NCBI GenBank assembly: GCA_017935625.1
Contig: JAGBHC010000029.1
Span: 35,936 to 99,935 of the forward strand
Length of the DNA: 64,000 bases
Reading direction: 5' to 3'
Source: Rikenellaceae bacterium
Lineage (GTDB): Bacteria > Bacteroidota > Bacteroidia > Bacteroidales > Rikenellaceae
A program made the position numbers and the translations under genes. The notes under the pieces are model-generated. The model was not told where the DNA came from. It did not search any database and saw only the letters and a program-made list of their open reading frames with translations. This document shows positions 34,716-42,424 of this stretch, in pieces (position 1 is the stretch's first letter; every line of letters begins with the position of its first letter).

Positions 34716-35090
34716 AAACCACCAAAGAGCCCGGCCGAAGAATCCACGGCCACCCCTAACCACCAAAAGAGCCCGGCCGGAAAGCCCGGCCCCTCTAACC
34801 GCCGAAAACTCTCTACACCAAAGGAACCCCGCCGAGGAATCCCCAGCCATCCCAACCGCCAAAGAGCCCAGCCAGGAAAGCCACAGCCGCCTCTCTCACC
34901 AAAGGAACCCAGCCGAAGCCCCCCCCTAACCACAAAAAAGCCCAGCCAGGAAAGCCACAGCCGCACCGAAACCGCCGAAAGAGCCCAACCGAAAAAGCTC
35001 CGGCCGTCTCTCTACACCAAAGGAACCCAGCCGAAGAATCCACGGCCACCCCTAAACACCGAAAGAGTCGGCCGGAAAGTCCGGCCGCCC
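34716..35090. repeat. Degenerate low-complexity tandem repeat (~40 bp units)
   Basis: About nine imperfect units of 33-57 bases, each built from ACACCAAAGGA, CCCAGCCGA, GGAAAGCCACGGCC and CCTCTCT-like blocks, occupy most of the 627-base gap between rpmH and the PP2C gene. The plus strand is rich in A and C, and stop codons are scarce in several frames of both strands. The part before it (34590-34715) is a purine-rich GAGGAGAAGG stretch. I see no credible protein here. Confidence 0.75.
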
Positions 35091-35153
35091 TGCGCACATT
35101 CCCGCCTCTTCCAGAGAAGTCCCGCCGCCACGGGCAGTCTCCCCGGCGACCGG

Positions 35154-35945
35154 CTATTTCCGGATGACTATCACCGATATATTGTCGCCGCCGCCCGCTT
35201 CGTTCGCCTTCTCCACCAGGGTCCGGGCAATCCTATCGCAGCTGTCGTTCCGCCCGCGGCGGAGTATGCGCTTCATGCGGGCCGCGCTCAGCTCTTCGTA
35301 GAGGCCGTCGGAACACATCACCAGAAGCTCCCCGTCACGCAGCGGATATCCGCTGCCGGAGAAGTGCGGGACCATCTCCTCGACCCCCAGCGCATTGACA
35401 ATCGCCCTGCGCAGCGGATACCGCCGGGCCTCGCGGGGCGTAATCTCGCCCTCGGCAATCAGTATGTCCATATAGGAGTCGTCTTCGGTCAGCTGCACCG
35501 GACGGCCGCCGGAGAAGGCATAGAGCCGGCAGTCGCCCGCATGACTGTACCAAAGCGTATCGCTGCGGATGAATGCCAGCAGGCAGGTGGTGGCCATTCC
35601 CCGCAGCGTGCTGTCGGCCGCAATGCGTCGGGCGATAGCTTCGTCGGCCGCCCGCATCGCATCGCTCAGACCCGCTTCGATGTCGCCCACCCCCGGACCG
35701 ACTTCGTTCCGTGCAAACCAGTCGCGAAAGGTCTCCACCGCCACGCCCGATGCCAGACTTCCGCCTACCGCTCCGCCCACGCCGTCGCAGACGACGCACA
35801 CGCGCCCCGTTCCCGCGACGAACGTATCGCAATGGTCCTCGTTGGCCTCCCGATGCCGTCCCCGGTCGGTGAGCATACCTGTTTCCTGTGCCTGGAGCGT
35901 CCACGCCATCAGCGCGACGACTGCCGTAAAAAGAGTCCGTATCAT
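35154..35945 (-). CDS. PP2C-type protein phosphatase with N-terminal signal sequence
   Basis: 263 residues. All PP2C metal and phosphate motifs are present in order: LTDRGRHREANEDHCD, VCVVCDGVGGAVGGSLAS, GMATTCLLAFI, SHAGDCRLYAF, LLVMCSDGLYEEL and GGGDNISVIVIRK. The enzyme would dephosphorylate Ser/Thr residues. The odd feature is the start: from the ATG at 35945 the protein begins MIRTLFTAVVALMAWTLQAQ, a signal-peptide-like sequence, which predicts a periplasmic enzyme. A start at the Met of MLTDRG would give a cytoplasmic form. The promoter box at 36058-36065 is compatible with either. No Ser/Thr kinase gene is nearby. Confidence 0.9.
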   Translation of the reverse strand: MIRTLFTAVVALMAWTLQAQETGMLTDRGRHREANEDHCDTFVAGTGRVCVVCDGVGGAVGGSLASGVAVETFRDWFARNEVGPGVGDIEAGLSDAMRAADEAIARRIAADSTLRGMATTCLLAFIRSDTLWYSHAGDCRLYAFSGGRPVQLTEDDSYMDILIAEGEITPREARRYPLRRAIVNALGVEEMVPHFSGSGYPLRDGELLVMCSDGLYEELSAARMKRILRRGRNDSCDRIARTLVEKANEAGGGDNISVIVIRK

Positions 35946-36057
35946 AACCGTTCCGCTGTTTCCGTCGTTCGCATTCGCCCGAGAGGGTCCGGGAATCGGG
36001 GCTCCGCAGACCGCGGGCCGCTCTTCGGCCCCGGCGCGAACGGAAGACGCCCTTTCA

Positions 36058-36065
36058 CAAAAGTA
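36058..36065 (-). promoter_or_regulatory. Promoter -7 box of the PP2C gene
   Basis: TACTTTTG on the minus strand, in the gap between radC and the PP2C gene. It gives a leader of ~105 bases to the first ATG. Confidence 0.55.
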
Positions 36066-36088
36066 ATGAAAAAATCCGGAGTTCCACG

Positions 36089-36757
36089 TCATTCGGGCAT
36101 CCGCCCGTGACGGAGCAGGCTGTAACTCTCGGAGGAGGAGACGATGACATGGTCCACCACCTTGATGTCGAACAAGGCCGAGGCCCGCACGATGCGCTCC
36201 GTGAGGGTCATGTCGCTCTCGCTGGGGCGGGCGCTGCCCGAGGGATGGTTGTGCACCAGCACCATGGCCCCGCACAGCAGTTCGACCGCCCGCTTGACCA
36301 CCAGCCGGTAATCGACCACCGTACCCGACACGCCGCCCTGGCTTATCCGGCGCCGTTCGATGATGCGATTCGACGCGGTGAGATAGACCACCCAGAACTC
36401 TTCGTGAGCCAGGTGCGCCAGCAGCGGATGGAAAATCCGGACCACATCTTCGTCGGTCTCTACGGAGGTCACCTCCTGCGAAGCCGCCACCCCGGCCCGC
36501 CGGCCGAGTTCGCAGGCCGCGCTCAGCACCGCCGCACGCCGCACGCCGATGCCTTCGCACATCCGCAGCCGGGCCACATCGCTCGAAGCCAGCGCCGCGA
36601 GGTCGCCGCCGAACGATTCGAGTATCCGCCGGGCCGTGTCGAGCGCACCCGCCGCCGGGCCGTTTTCCTGTAAGAGCAGCGCGATGAGCTGGGCGTCGGA
36701 GAGAGCTTCCGCGCCGCGCGACACCAACCGCTGCCGCAGTTCGTCATTGGTCGTCAT
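36089..36757 (-). CDS. radC: RadC-family JAB1/MPN metalloprotein
   Basis: 222 residues from the ATG at 36757. An N-terminal helix-hairpin-helix-like part (LSDAQLIALLLQ; CEGIGVRRAAVLSAACELGRR) precedes the RadC/JAMM domain, with the metal motif LVHNHPSGSARPSESD. The name comes from an old link with DNA repair that has not held up; its real role is unsettled. The frame is open to 36844, but that extension (MPGRHTFLRP) has no homology. It lies between rnc and the PP2C gene on the same strand. Confidence 0.93.
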   Translation of the reverse strand: MTTNDELRQRLVSRGAEALSDAQLIALLLQENGPAAGALDTARRILESFGGDLAALASSDVARLRMCEGIGVRRAAVLSAACELGRRAGVAASQEVTSVETDEDVVRIFHPLLAHLAHEEFWVVYLTASNRIIERRRISQGGVSGTVVDYRLVVKRAVELLCGAMVLVHNHPSGSARPSESDMTLTERIVRASALFDIKVVDHVIVSSSESYSLLRHGRMPE

Positions 36758-36869
36758 GTGAGGGAGGGAGGAAAAAAGGTTAGTGGAGGTTAGTGGATAG
36801 GTTCCGAAACAAATCGGACGGAGGAACGTATGCCGCCCCGGCAAGAGGCGGACAGCAGAGGGTCGGAGC

Positions 36870-37649
36870 TCAATGCCCGCGGGCGATTCGGTCTATGGAG
36901 TTGAGTATGGCATCGCCCGTTTCGTCGCTCACCACATGGGCCACCGAGAAGGCCGCATTCTGTTCGGCCTCCTTTTTGGAATCGCCGCTGCCGTGTCCCA
37001 CCTCGATATCGTCGATGAAGATGGTGGAGAGGAACTCGGGGTGTTTGGCCGTGTAGCGTTCGCTGCGGGTGGTGTGGAAACGAATTCGCTTCTTCTCCTT
37101 CTGACACCACTCGATGAGGCGGCTCTTGTAGTCGGTCTCGGCGGCCGACAGATTCTCGATGTCGATATACTCCCGGATGACCTCGTTGATGAGAAGCCGG
37201 TTGGTGAAATCGTATCCCTTGTCCAGATAGATGGCTCCAATCATCGCCTCCATCGCATCGCCGTTCAGGTGTTTGTGCTGGAACAGGCCGTTGGAGTGGG
37301 AGACCACGTGGTCGGCCAGCCCAATCTGCTCCGCGATTTCGTTGAGCGTGGCACGGCTCACAATCTGCGAGCGCATTTTGGTGAGCACGCCCTCGTTCTG
37401 ACCGGGGAACTCGATGAACAGAAAGTCCGACGCGATGGCCTCCAGCACCGCATCGCCCAGGAACTCCAGCCGTTCGTTGTTGATGGAGGTGCCGTCGGAC
37501 AATAATATAGAAGCTGACTTGTGAACCAAAGCCAGCTTATATAATTCGATGTTATTCGGATAGATTCCGAATATCTCATCCAACATTTCGTAATATTTCC
37601 TGTCTTTGCCGAATCTCTTGCGTATAGGACGAAGCAGGAACCCGAACAC
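36870..37649 (-). CDS. rnc: Ribonuclease III
   Basis: 259 residues from a GTG at 37649; an in-frame stop lies six codons upstream and no suitable ATG occurs before the catalytic domain. It cleaves double-stranded RNA in rRNA and mRNA processing. The signature NERLEFLGDAVLEAI is present, and the second acidic cluster is HLNGDAMEAMIGAIYLDKG. A C-terminal double-stranded RNA-binding domain ends with GDSKKEAEQNAAFSVAH. It follows fabF by 27 bases in the conserved order acpP-fabF-rnc. Confidence 0.97.
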   Translation of the reverse strand: MFGFLLRPIRKRFGKDRKYYEMLDEIFGIYPNNIELYKLALVHKSASILLSDGTSINNERLEFLGDAVLEAIASDFLFIEFPGQNEGVLTKMRSQIVSRATLNEIAEQIGLADHVVSHSNGLFQHKHLNGDAMEAMIGAIYLDKGYDFTNRLLINEVIREYIDIENLSAAETDYKSRLIEWCQKEKKRIRFHTTRSERYTAKHPEFLSTIFIDDIEVGHGSGDSKKEAEQNAAFSVAHVVSDETGDAILNSIDRIARGH

Positions 37650-37676
37650 GGTTACGAAGAGGCGTTAGAGTGAGAC

Positions 37677-38927
37677 TTATTCGTACTTTTTCAGGATAAC
37701 GGTGGCATTGTGTCCGCCGAATCCGAAAGTATTGCTCATCGCATACTTCACGTCACGCTTCTGGGCAGTGCCGAGAGTGAGGTTCAGTTTGGGGTCCACC
37801 ACCGGGTCGAGCTCCTGCACGTTGATGGTCGGAGGCACGATGCCCTTGGTCAGCGTCATGATGCAGGCGAGGGCCTCGATGGCTCCGGCAGCACCGAGCA
37901 GGTGACCGGTCATGGATTTGGTCGAACTGATATTCATCCGGTAGGCATGCTCGCCGAATACCTCCATCACACCCTTCAGCTCGGCGGGGTCGCCCACCGG
38001 AGTGGAGGTGCCGTGCACGTTGATGTAATCGATGTTCTCGGCAGCGATACCGGCATCCTTCAGCGCATCCTTCATCGCCTTGATGGCACCTTTGCCTTCG
38101 GGATGGGGAGCGGTGAAATGATAGGCGTCGGCGCTGATGCCGCCGCCCACTACCTCGGCATAAATCTTGGCGCCCCGGGCCTTGGCATGCTCCAGCTCCT
38201 CGAGCACGAGCGCACCCGCACCTTCGCCGATGACGAAGCCGTCGCGGTCCTTGTCGAAAGGACGCGAAGCGGTTTTGGGGTCGTCGTTTCTCGTGGAGAG
38301 CGCTTTCATGGAGTTGAAACCTCCCACGCCGGGCTCGTTCACTGCGGCCTCGCTACCACCGGAGATGATGATATCGGCCTTACCCAGGCGAATGTAGTTG
38401 AAAGCGTCGATGAGCGCATGGTTGGACGAAGCGCAAGCCGAAACGGTACAGAAGTTGGGACCCATGAAGCCGTACTTCATGGCGATGTGACCGGCAGCGA
38501 TATCGGCAATCATCTTAGGAATGAAGAAAGGGCTATATCGAGGGGTGAAATCGCCCTCCACATAAGCCCTAACTTCTTGATAGAATGTTTCCAATCCGCC
38601 GATACCGGAAGCCCAGATTACGCCCGCCATCGAGCGGTCGATTTTCTCGAGGTCCATTCCCGAATCCTCGACGGCCTGCTTGGAGGCGATAAGAGCGTAC
38701 TGTGCGAACAGGTCGTACATACGCACCTCCTTGCGGTCGAAATGCTGAGCCCAGTCGTAATTTTTTACTTCACACGCAAACTGAGTTTTGAATTTTTCTG
38801 CGTTGAAATGGGTAATCGGTGCCGCACCGCTAACTCCGTTCTCCAAGTTATTGAAGTACTCTTCAATACTATTACCAAGTGGATTGATAGTTCCGATACC
38901 GGTAACGACCACTCTTCTCTCTGTCAT
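37677..38927 (-). CDS. fabF: Beta-ketoacyl-ACP synthase II
   Basis: 416 residues. Condensing enzyme of fatty acid elongation. The nucleophile Cys is in VSACASSNHALIDAF, the two catalytic His residues are in VHGTSTPVGD and STKSMTGHLLGAAGA, and the KAS start RRVVVTGIGTINPLG is typical. It is 59 bases downstream of acpP, which supplies its substrate carrier. Confidence 0.98.
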   Translation of the reverse strand: MTERRVVVTGIGTINPLGNSIEEYFNNLENGVSGAAPITHFNAEKFKTQFACEVKNYDWAQHFDRKEVRMYDLFAQYALIASKQAVEDSGMDLEKIDRSMAGVIWASGIGGLETFYQEVRAYVEGDFTPRYSPFFIPKMIADIAAGHIAMKYGFMGPNFCTVSACASSNHALIDAFNYIRLGKADIIISGGSEAAVNEPGVGGFNSMKALSTRNDDPKTASRPFDKDRDGFVIGEGAGALVLEELEHAKARGAKIYAEVVGGGISADAYHFTAPHPEGKGAIKAMKDALKDAGIAAENIDYINVHGTSTPVGDPAELKGVMEVFGEHAYRMNISSTKSMTGHLLGAAGAIEALACIMTLTKGIVPPTINVQELDPVVDPKLNLTLGTAQKRDVKYAMSNTFGFGGHNATVILKKYE

Positions 38928-38986
38928 ACTCGAATCCTTTTTATTACTACTCGAATTTTGTGTGAAAAAATTACCCGTTCGGCAGA

Positions 38987-39223
38987 CTATTTCTTCTTAG
39001 CCTCAATGTAGCTGACAGCCTCGCCGACAGTGGTAATCTTCTCAGCGTCGTCATCCGGAATCGAAAGCTCGAACTCCTTCTCGAACTCCATGATAAGCTC
39101 AACGGTATCGAGCGAATCAGCGCCGAGGTCATTAGTGAAACTTGCTTCGGGTTTTACTTCTGCAGCATCAACACCGAGCTTATCAACGATGATTTCAACT
39201 ACTTTTGATGAAACTTCTGACAT
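38987..39223 (-). CDS. acpP: Acyl carrier protein
   Basis: 78 residues, acidic. The phosphopantetheine attachment Ser is in the motif [10 protein letters not shown] (DSL). It carries acyl chains for fatty acid and lipid A synthesis. It is the first gene of acpP-fabF-rnc, with a promoter box 67 bases upstream. Codon use in this stretch looks more AT-rich than in neighbouring genes, as expected for a highly expressed small gene. Confidence 0.98.
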   Translation of the reverse strand: MSEVSSKVVEIIVDKLGVDAAEVKPEASFTNDLGADSLDTVELIMEFEKEFELSIPDDDAEKITTVGEAVSYIEAKKK

Positions 39224-39290
39224 AACTTTTAGTTTTTAGTTTAACATATGTTGATTTAACAATTTTTTCCGAATCTGTCACAATTCTGTG

Positions 39291-39298
39291 CAAAGGTA
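39291..39298 (-). promoter_or_regulatory. acpP promoter -7 box
   Basis: TACCTTTG on the minus strand. The 154-base divergent gap to purN is AT-rich. On the plus strand, TATTTTTG at 39312-39319 is a weaker candidate for the purN-pepE gene. Confidence 0.6.
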
Positions 39299-39377
39299 AC
39301 ACTTTTTCTATTATTTTTGTTACATCATAATTTTTTTTAAGGTTTATTTGCAAACTTTTTTAATCAACCGCTTAGAA

Positions 39378-40679
39378 ATGAAGAAAATAGCTATTTTCGC
39401 CTCCGGGACGGGCACCAATGCCGAAAGAATCATCGACTATTTTGCCTCCTCCGACCGGGTGAAAGTGGCTCTGCTGCTGTCGAACAATCCGACGGCGGGG
39501 GCGCTCGACCGGGCCCGCTCCAGAGGGGTTCCCTGCCGCGTCTTCACCCGCGAGGAGCTGCACGACGGCCGAATCGCCGGGCTGCTGCTCCGCGAACGCA
39601 TCGACCTGGTGGTGCTGGCCGGGTTCCTGTGGCTCATCCCCCCTTCGATGACCGAGGCTTTCGACGGCCGCATCGTGAACATCCACCCCTCGCTGCTGCC
39701 CGCCTACGGAGGCAAGGGCATGTACGGGGCCCGCGTACACCGGGCCGTGGTGGAGGCCGGGGAACGGGAGTCGGGCATCACCGTCCACCTGGTGAACGAC
39801 CGCTACGACAGCGGCGCCGTCATCGCCCGATACCGCGTGGCGCTCTCGCCCGACGAGACCCCCGAATCGCTCGAGCGGAAGATACACCGGCTCGAATATC
39901 TCCACTACCCGCCGATTATCGAACGGCTGGCGATGGGAGCTCCGTCCGTTTCCGACAATCCAACCCTTTTACCCGATATGAAACTACTACTTATCAGCAA
40001 CAGCACCAACGCCGGCGAACCCTATCTCCAGTATCCCATGCCGGAGATTGCCCGGACCCTGGAGGGAGTGGGCGAGGTGGTCTTCGTCCCCTATGCTGCG
40101 GTGACCTTCTCCTACGACGAATACGAAGCCAAGGTCCGGGCCCGCTTCGAGCAGATAGGAGTGCGCGTGCGCTCCGTGCACCGCTGCCCCAATCCGGCCC
40201 AGGCGGTATGCGAGGCCGAGGCCATCTGCGTGGGCGGAGGCAACACCTTCGCGCTGGTCAAGCACATGCAGGAGCAGGGGCTCATGGAGGCCATCCGCGA
40301 GAAGGTGCTCTCCGGCACCCCCTACGTGGGCTGGAGCGCCGGCAGCAACGTCGCCTGCCCCACCCTCTGCACCACCAACGACATGCCCATCGTGGAGCCC
40401 GAATCGTTCCGCACGATAGGCCTGGTCGGTTTCCAGATTAACCCCCACTACCTCGACGCCAATCCCGAAGGCCATGCGGGCGAGACGCGCGAACAGCGCA
40501 TCCTGGAGTTCATCGAGGCCAACCCCGACCGCTATGTGGTCGGCCTGCGCGAGGGGTGCATGCTGCGCGTGGAAGAGGGACGCATGGAACTCATCGGCAA
40601 ACGGCCTATGCGGCTGTTCCGCAAGGGCGAACCGATACGGGAGCTCTCCGCGGGCGACGACCTCTCTTTCCTGATGTAA
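39378..40679 (+). CDS. purN-pepE: Fused GAR transformylase (PurN) - peptidase E (PepE)
   Basis: 433 residues in one uninterrupted frame. Residues 1-187 are phosphoribosylglycinamide formyltransferase (purine synthesis): MKKIAIFASGTGTNAE, catalytic Asn101 and His103 in VNIHPSLLPAYGG, and Asp144 in NDRYDSGAVI. A ~13-residue linker (GAPSVSDNPTLLPD) leads to Met201, where a complete S51 dipeptidase E begins (MKLLLISNSTNAGEPYLQYP). Its triad is intact: Ser320 (GWSAGSN), His357 (NPHYLD) and Glu392 (LREGC), which equal Ser120, His157 and Glu192 after subtracting 200. PepE cleaves Asp-Xaa dipeptides. No stop or frameshift separates the two parts, and no purine-rich site precedes Met201. Start at ATG 39378; the frame reaches back to a TTG at 39348. 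Confidence 0.93.
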   Translation: MKKIAIFASGTGTNAERIIDYFASSDRVKVALLLSNNPTAGALDRARSRGVPCRVFTREELHDGRIAGLLLRERIDLVVLAGFLWLIPPSMTEAFDGRIVNIHPSLLPAYGGKGMYGARVHRAVVEAGERESGITVHLVNDRYDSGAVIARYRVALSPDETPESLERKIHRLEYLHYPPIIERLAMGAPSVSDNPTLLPDMKLLLISNSTNAGEPYLQYPMPEIARTLEGVGEVVFVPYAAVTFSYDEYEAKVRARFEQIGVRVRSVHRCPNPAQAVCEAEAICVGGGNTFALVKHMQEQGLMEAIREKVLSGTPYVGWSAGSNVACPTLCTTNDMPIVEPESFRTIGLVGFQINPHYLDANPEGHAGETREQRILEFIEANPDRYVVGLREGCMLRVEEGRMELIGKRPMRLFRKGEPIRELSAGDDLSFLM

Positions 40680-40686
40680 CCGCACG

Positions 40687-41052
40687 ATGGGACTCACCAC
40701 CCTGCGGGGAGACATCGGCGAACGGGCCGCCGCGGAGTGGCTGCGGCAGAGGGGGTTCGTCATCGAACACCTCAAATGGCGCAGCGGCCGCTACGAACTC
40801 GACATCGTGGCCCGCCGCGGCGAACGGCTCCACTTCGTGAAGGTCAAGACCCGCCGCGAAGGAGGCCTCACCACCCCCGAACAGGCCATGACCCGCGCCA
40901 AATTCACGGCGCTGTGCCACGCCGCCCGGGCCTACATCGAATGCTACGGTCTGGACATGGAGTGCCAGTTCGACCTGGCGGCGGTGGAGCTGTGCGACGA
41001 CGGCAGCTGCCGGATACGCTACCTGCCCGAGGCGATGTATCCGCGATGGTAG
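40687..41052 (+). CDS. UPF0102 (YraN-like) nuclease-fold protein with altered active site
   Basis: 121 residues, family length. The N-terminus LRGDIGERAAAEWLRQRGF and WRSGRYELDIVARRG match the UPF0102/YraN restriction-endonuclease-like fold. The family's E-x-K motif normally reads FVEVKTR; here it is FVKVKTR, with Lys in place of the metal-binding Glu, while the Asp of ELDIVA is kept. The protein may have lost nuclease activity. The function of the family is poorly defined. It starts seven bases after purN-pepE, so the two are likely co-transcribed. Confidence 0.88.
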   Translation: MGLTTLRGDIGERAAAEWLRQRGFVIEHLKWRSGRYELDIVARRGERLHFVKVKTRREGGLTTPEQAMTRAKFTALCHAARAYIECYGLDMECQFDLAAVELCDDGSCRIRYLPEAMYPRW

Positions 41053-41057
41053 GCGCA

Positions 41058-41089
41058 TTTGGCGATGGCGGCAGGATTTATTACTTTTG
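41058..41089 (+). promoter_or_regulatory. waaA promoter
   Basis: TTTG (41058-41061), 20 bases, TACTTTTG (41082-41089); 29 bases to the waaA ATG. Confidence 0.75.
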
Positions 41090-41118
41090 CACCCTGACGA
41101 AAATTACGTAACCCGACG

Positions 41119-42363
41119 ATGGTATTATATAATATAGGTATACACCTCTACACGGCGGCCATCAAGCTGGCTTCGCTGTGGAACGGCAAGGCCCGCTCGT
41201 GGCGGACAGGCCGCCGCGACATCTTCTCCCGCATGAAGGAGCGCATCGGCGCCGACGGGAGCGACCGCCCGCTGATATGGATTCACGCAGCCTCGCTGGG
41301 CGAATTCGAACAGGGGCGCCCGGTGATAGAGGCCATCCGCTCCGCCCACCCCCGGTACCGGATACTGCTCACCTTCTTCTCCCCCTCGGGCTACGAAATC
41401 CGACGCGACTACCCGGGTGCCGACTACATCTTCTACCTGCCGGCCGACACGCCGCGCAACGTGCGCCGCTTCCTGGACATCGCGCGTCCCTCGACGGCGG
41501 TATTCATCAAATACGAATTCTGGCTCAACTACCTCTCCGAACTGCGCCGCCGCGGCATCCGGACCTTCATCGTATCGGCCATCTTCCGCCGCAACTCCAT
41601 CTTCTTCCGCCCCTACGGCGGAGTGTTCCGCCGGGCGCTGGGCACATTCGAACGCCTTTTCGTGCAGAACGAAGAGTCGCGGGCGCTGCTCGCCGGCATC
41701 GGCATCGACCGGGTGACGGTGGCGGGCGACACCCGCTTCGACCGGGTGGCCGCCATAGCCGCCGCAGCGCGATGCATCGAGTGCATCGAACGCTTCTGCG
41801 GCGAGGCCCCCTGCTTCATCGCGGGCAGCACGTGGGGACCCGACGAGGAGATTCTCCTGCCGCTCGTGAACGCCCACCGCGACTGGAAGTTCATCATCGC
41901 CCCCCACGAAATGGAGGAGCAGCGCATCGGACGCATCGAACGCGAAGCCGCCGGCGGAGCCGTCCGCTACACCCGGCTGCGGGCGGACAGCGACCCCGCC
42001 TCGGCACAGGTGCTGATAATCGACACCATCGGCATCCTCTCCTCGGCCTACCGCTATGCCCGCGCGGCATACATCGGCGGCGGATTCGGCGCGGGCATAC
42101 ACAACACCCTCGAAGCCGCTACCTTCGGACTGCCCATCGCCTTCGGGCCCAACTATTCGCGCTTCAAGGAGGCCTGCGAGCTGATAGCCTGCGACGCGGC
42201 CCGGAGCGTCGCTTCGGCCCCCGAACTCGAGGCCTGGTTCTCGGCCCTGGCCGGCGACCGGACCCTGCTCGACAAGCGCGGCCGTGCGGCGGCCGATTAC
42301 GTGACCGCCCACCGCGGAGCCACCGATGCCATCCTCGGCGTGCTGTTCGGCCCGGAGCAGTAG
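41119..42363 (+). CDS. waaA: 3-deoxy-D-manno-octulosonate (Kdo) transferase
   Basis: 414 residues, GT30 family. Adds Kdo from CMP-Kdo to the lipid A precursor at the inner membrane. Landmarks are the N-terminal hydrophobic helix, IWIHAASLGEFEQGRPVIEAIR with the catalytic Glu in SLGEFEQ, FIAGSTWGPDEE, and the C-terminal IGGGFGAGIHNTLEAATFGLPIAFGPNY. It is the partner step to LpxD, encoded ~36 kb earlier in this window. The GH2 gene follows after 61 bases. Confidence 0.95.
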   Translation: MVLYNIGIHLYTAAIKLASLWNGKARSWRTGRRDIFSRMKERIGADGSDRPLIWIHAASLGEFEQGRPVIEAIRSAHPRYRILLTFFSPSGYEIRRDYPGADYIFYLPADTPRNVRRFLDIARPSTAVFIKYEFWLNYLSELRRRGIRTFIVSAIFRRNSIFFRPYGGVFRRALGTFERLFVQNEESRALLAGIGIDRVTVAGDTRFDRVAAIAAAARCIECIERFCGEAPCFIAGSTWGPDEEILLPLVNAHRDWKFIIAPHEMEEQRIGRIEREAAGGAVRYTRLRADSDPASAQVLIIDTIGILSSAYRYARAAYIGGGFGAGIHNTLEAATFGLPIAFGPNYSRFKEACELIACDAARSVASAPELEAWFSALAGDRTLLDKRGRAAADYVTAHRGATDAILGVLFGPEQ

Positions 42364-42424
42364 CCCCTCGACGCGCAGCCGCCGCGCACCCCGTCTTACG
42401 AAACGAACCGAAAAACACCTACCG

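Noticed and set aside
34523..34966. Minus-strand Gly/Trp/Phe-rich frames in the repeat array as possible repeat proteins
   Set aside because: Several frames are open at once because the repeat lacks stop triplets; no promoter, start context or signal sequence supports any of them, and they overlap the rpmH terminator.
39940..39980. A missed stop or frameshift separating purN from pepE
   Set aside because: The sequence as given is in frame through a plausible linker, and both active sites keep exact spacing. An upstream sequencing error cannot be excluded without reads, but nothing in the bases suggests one.
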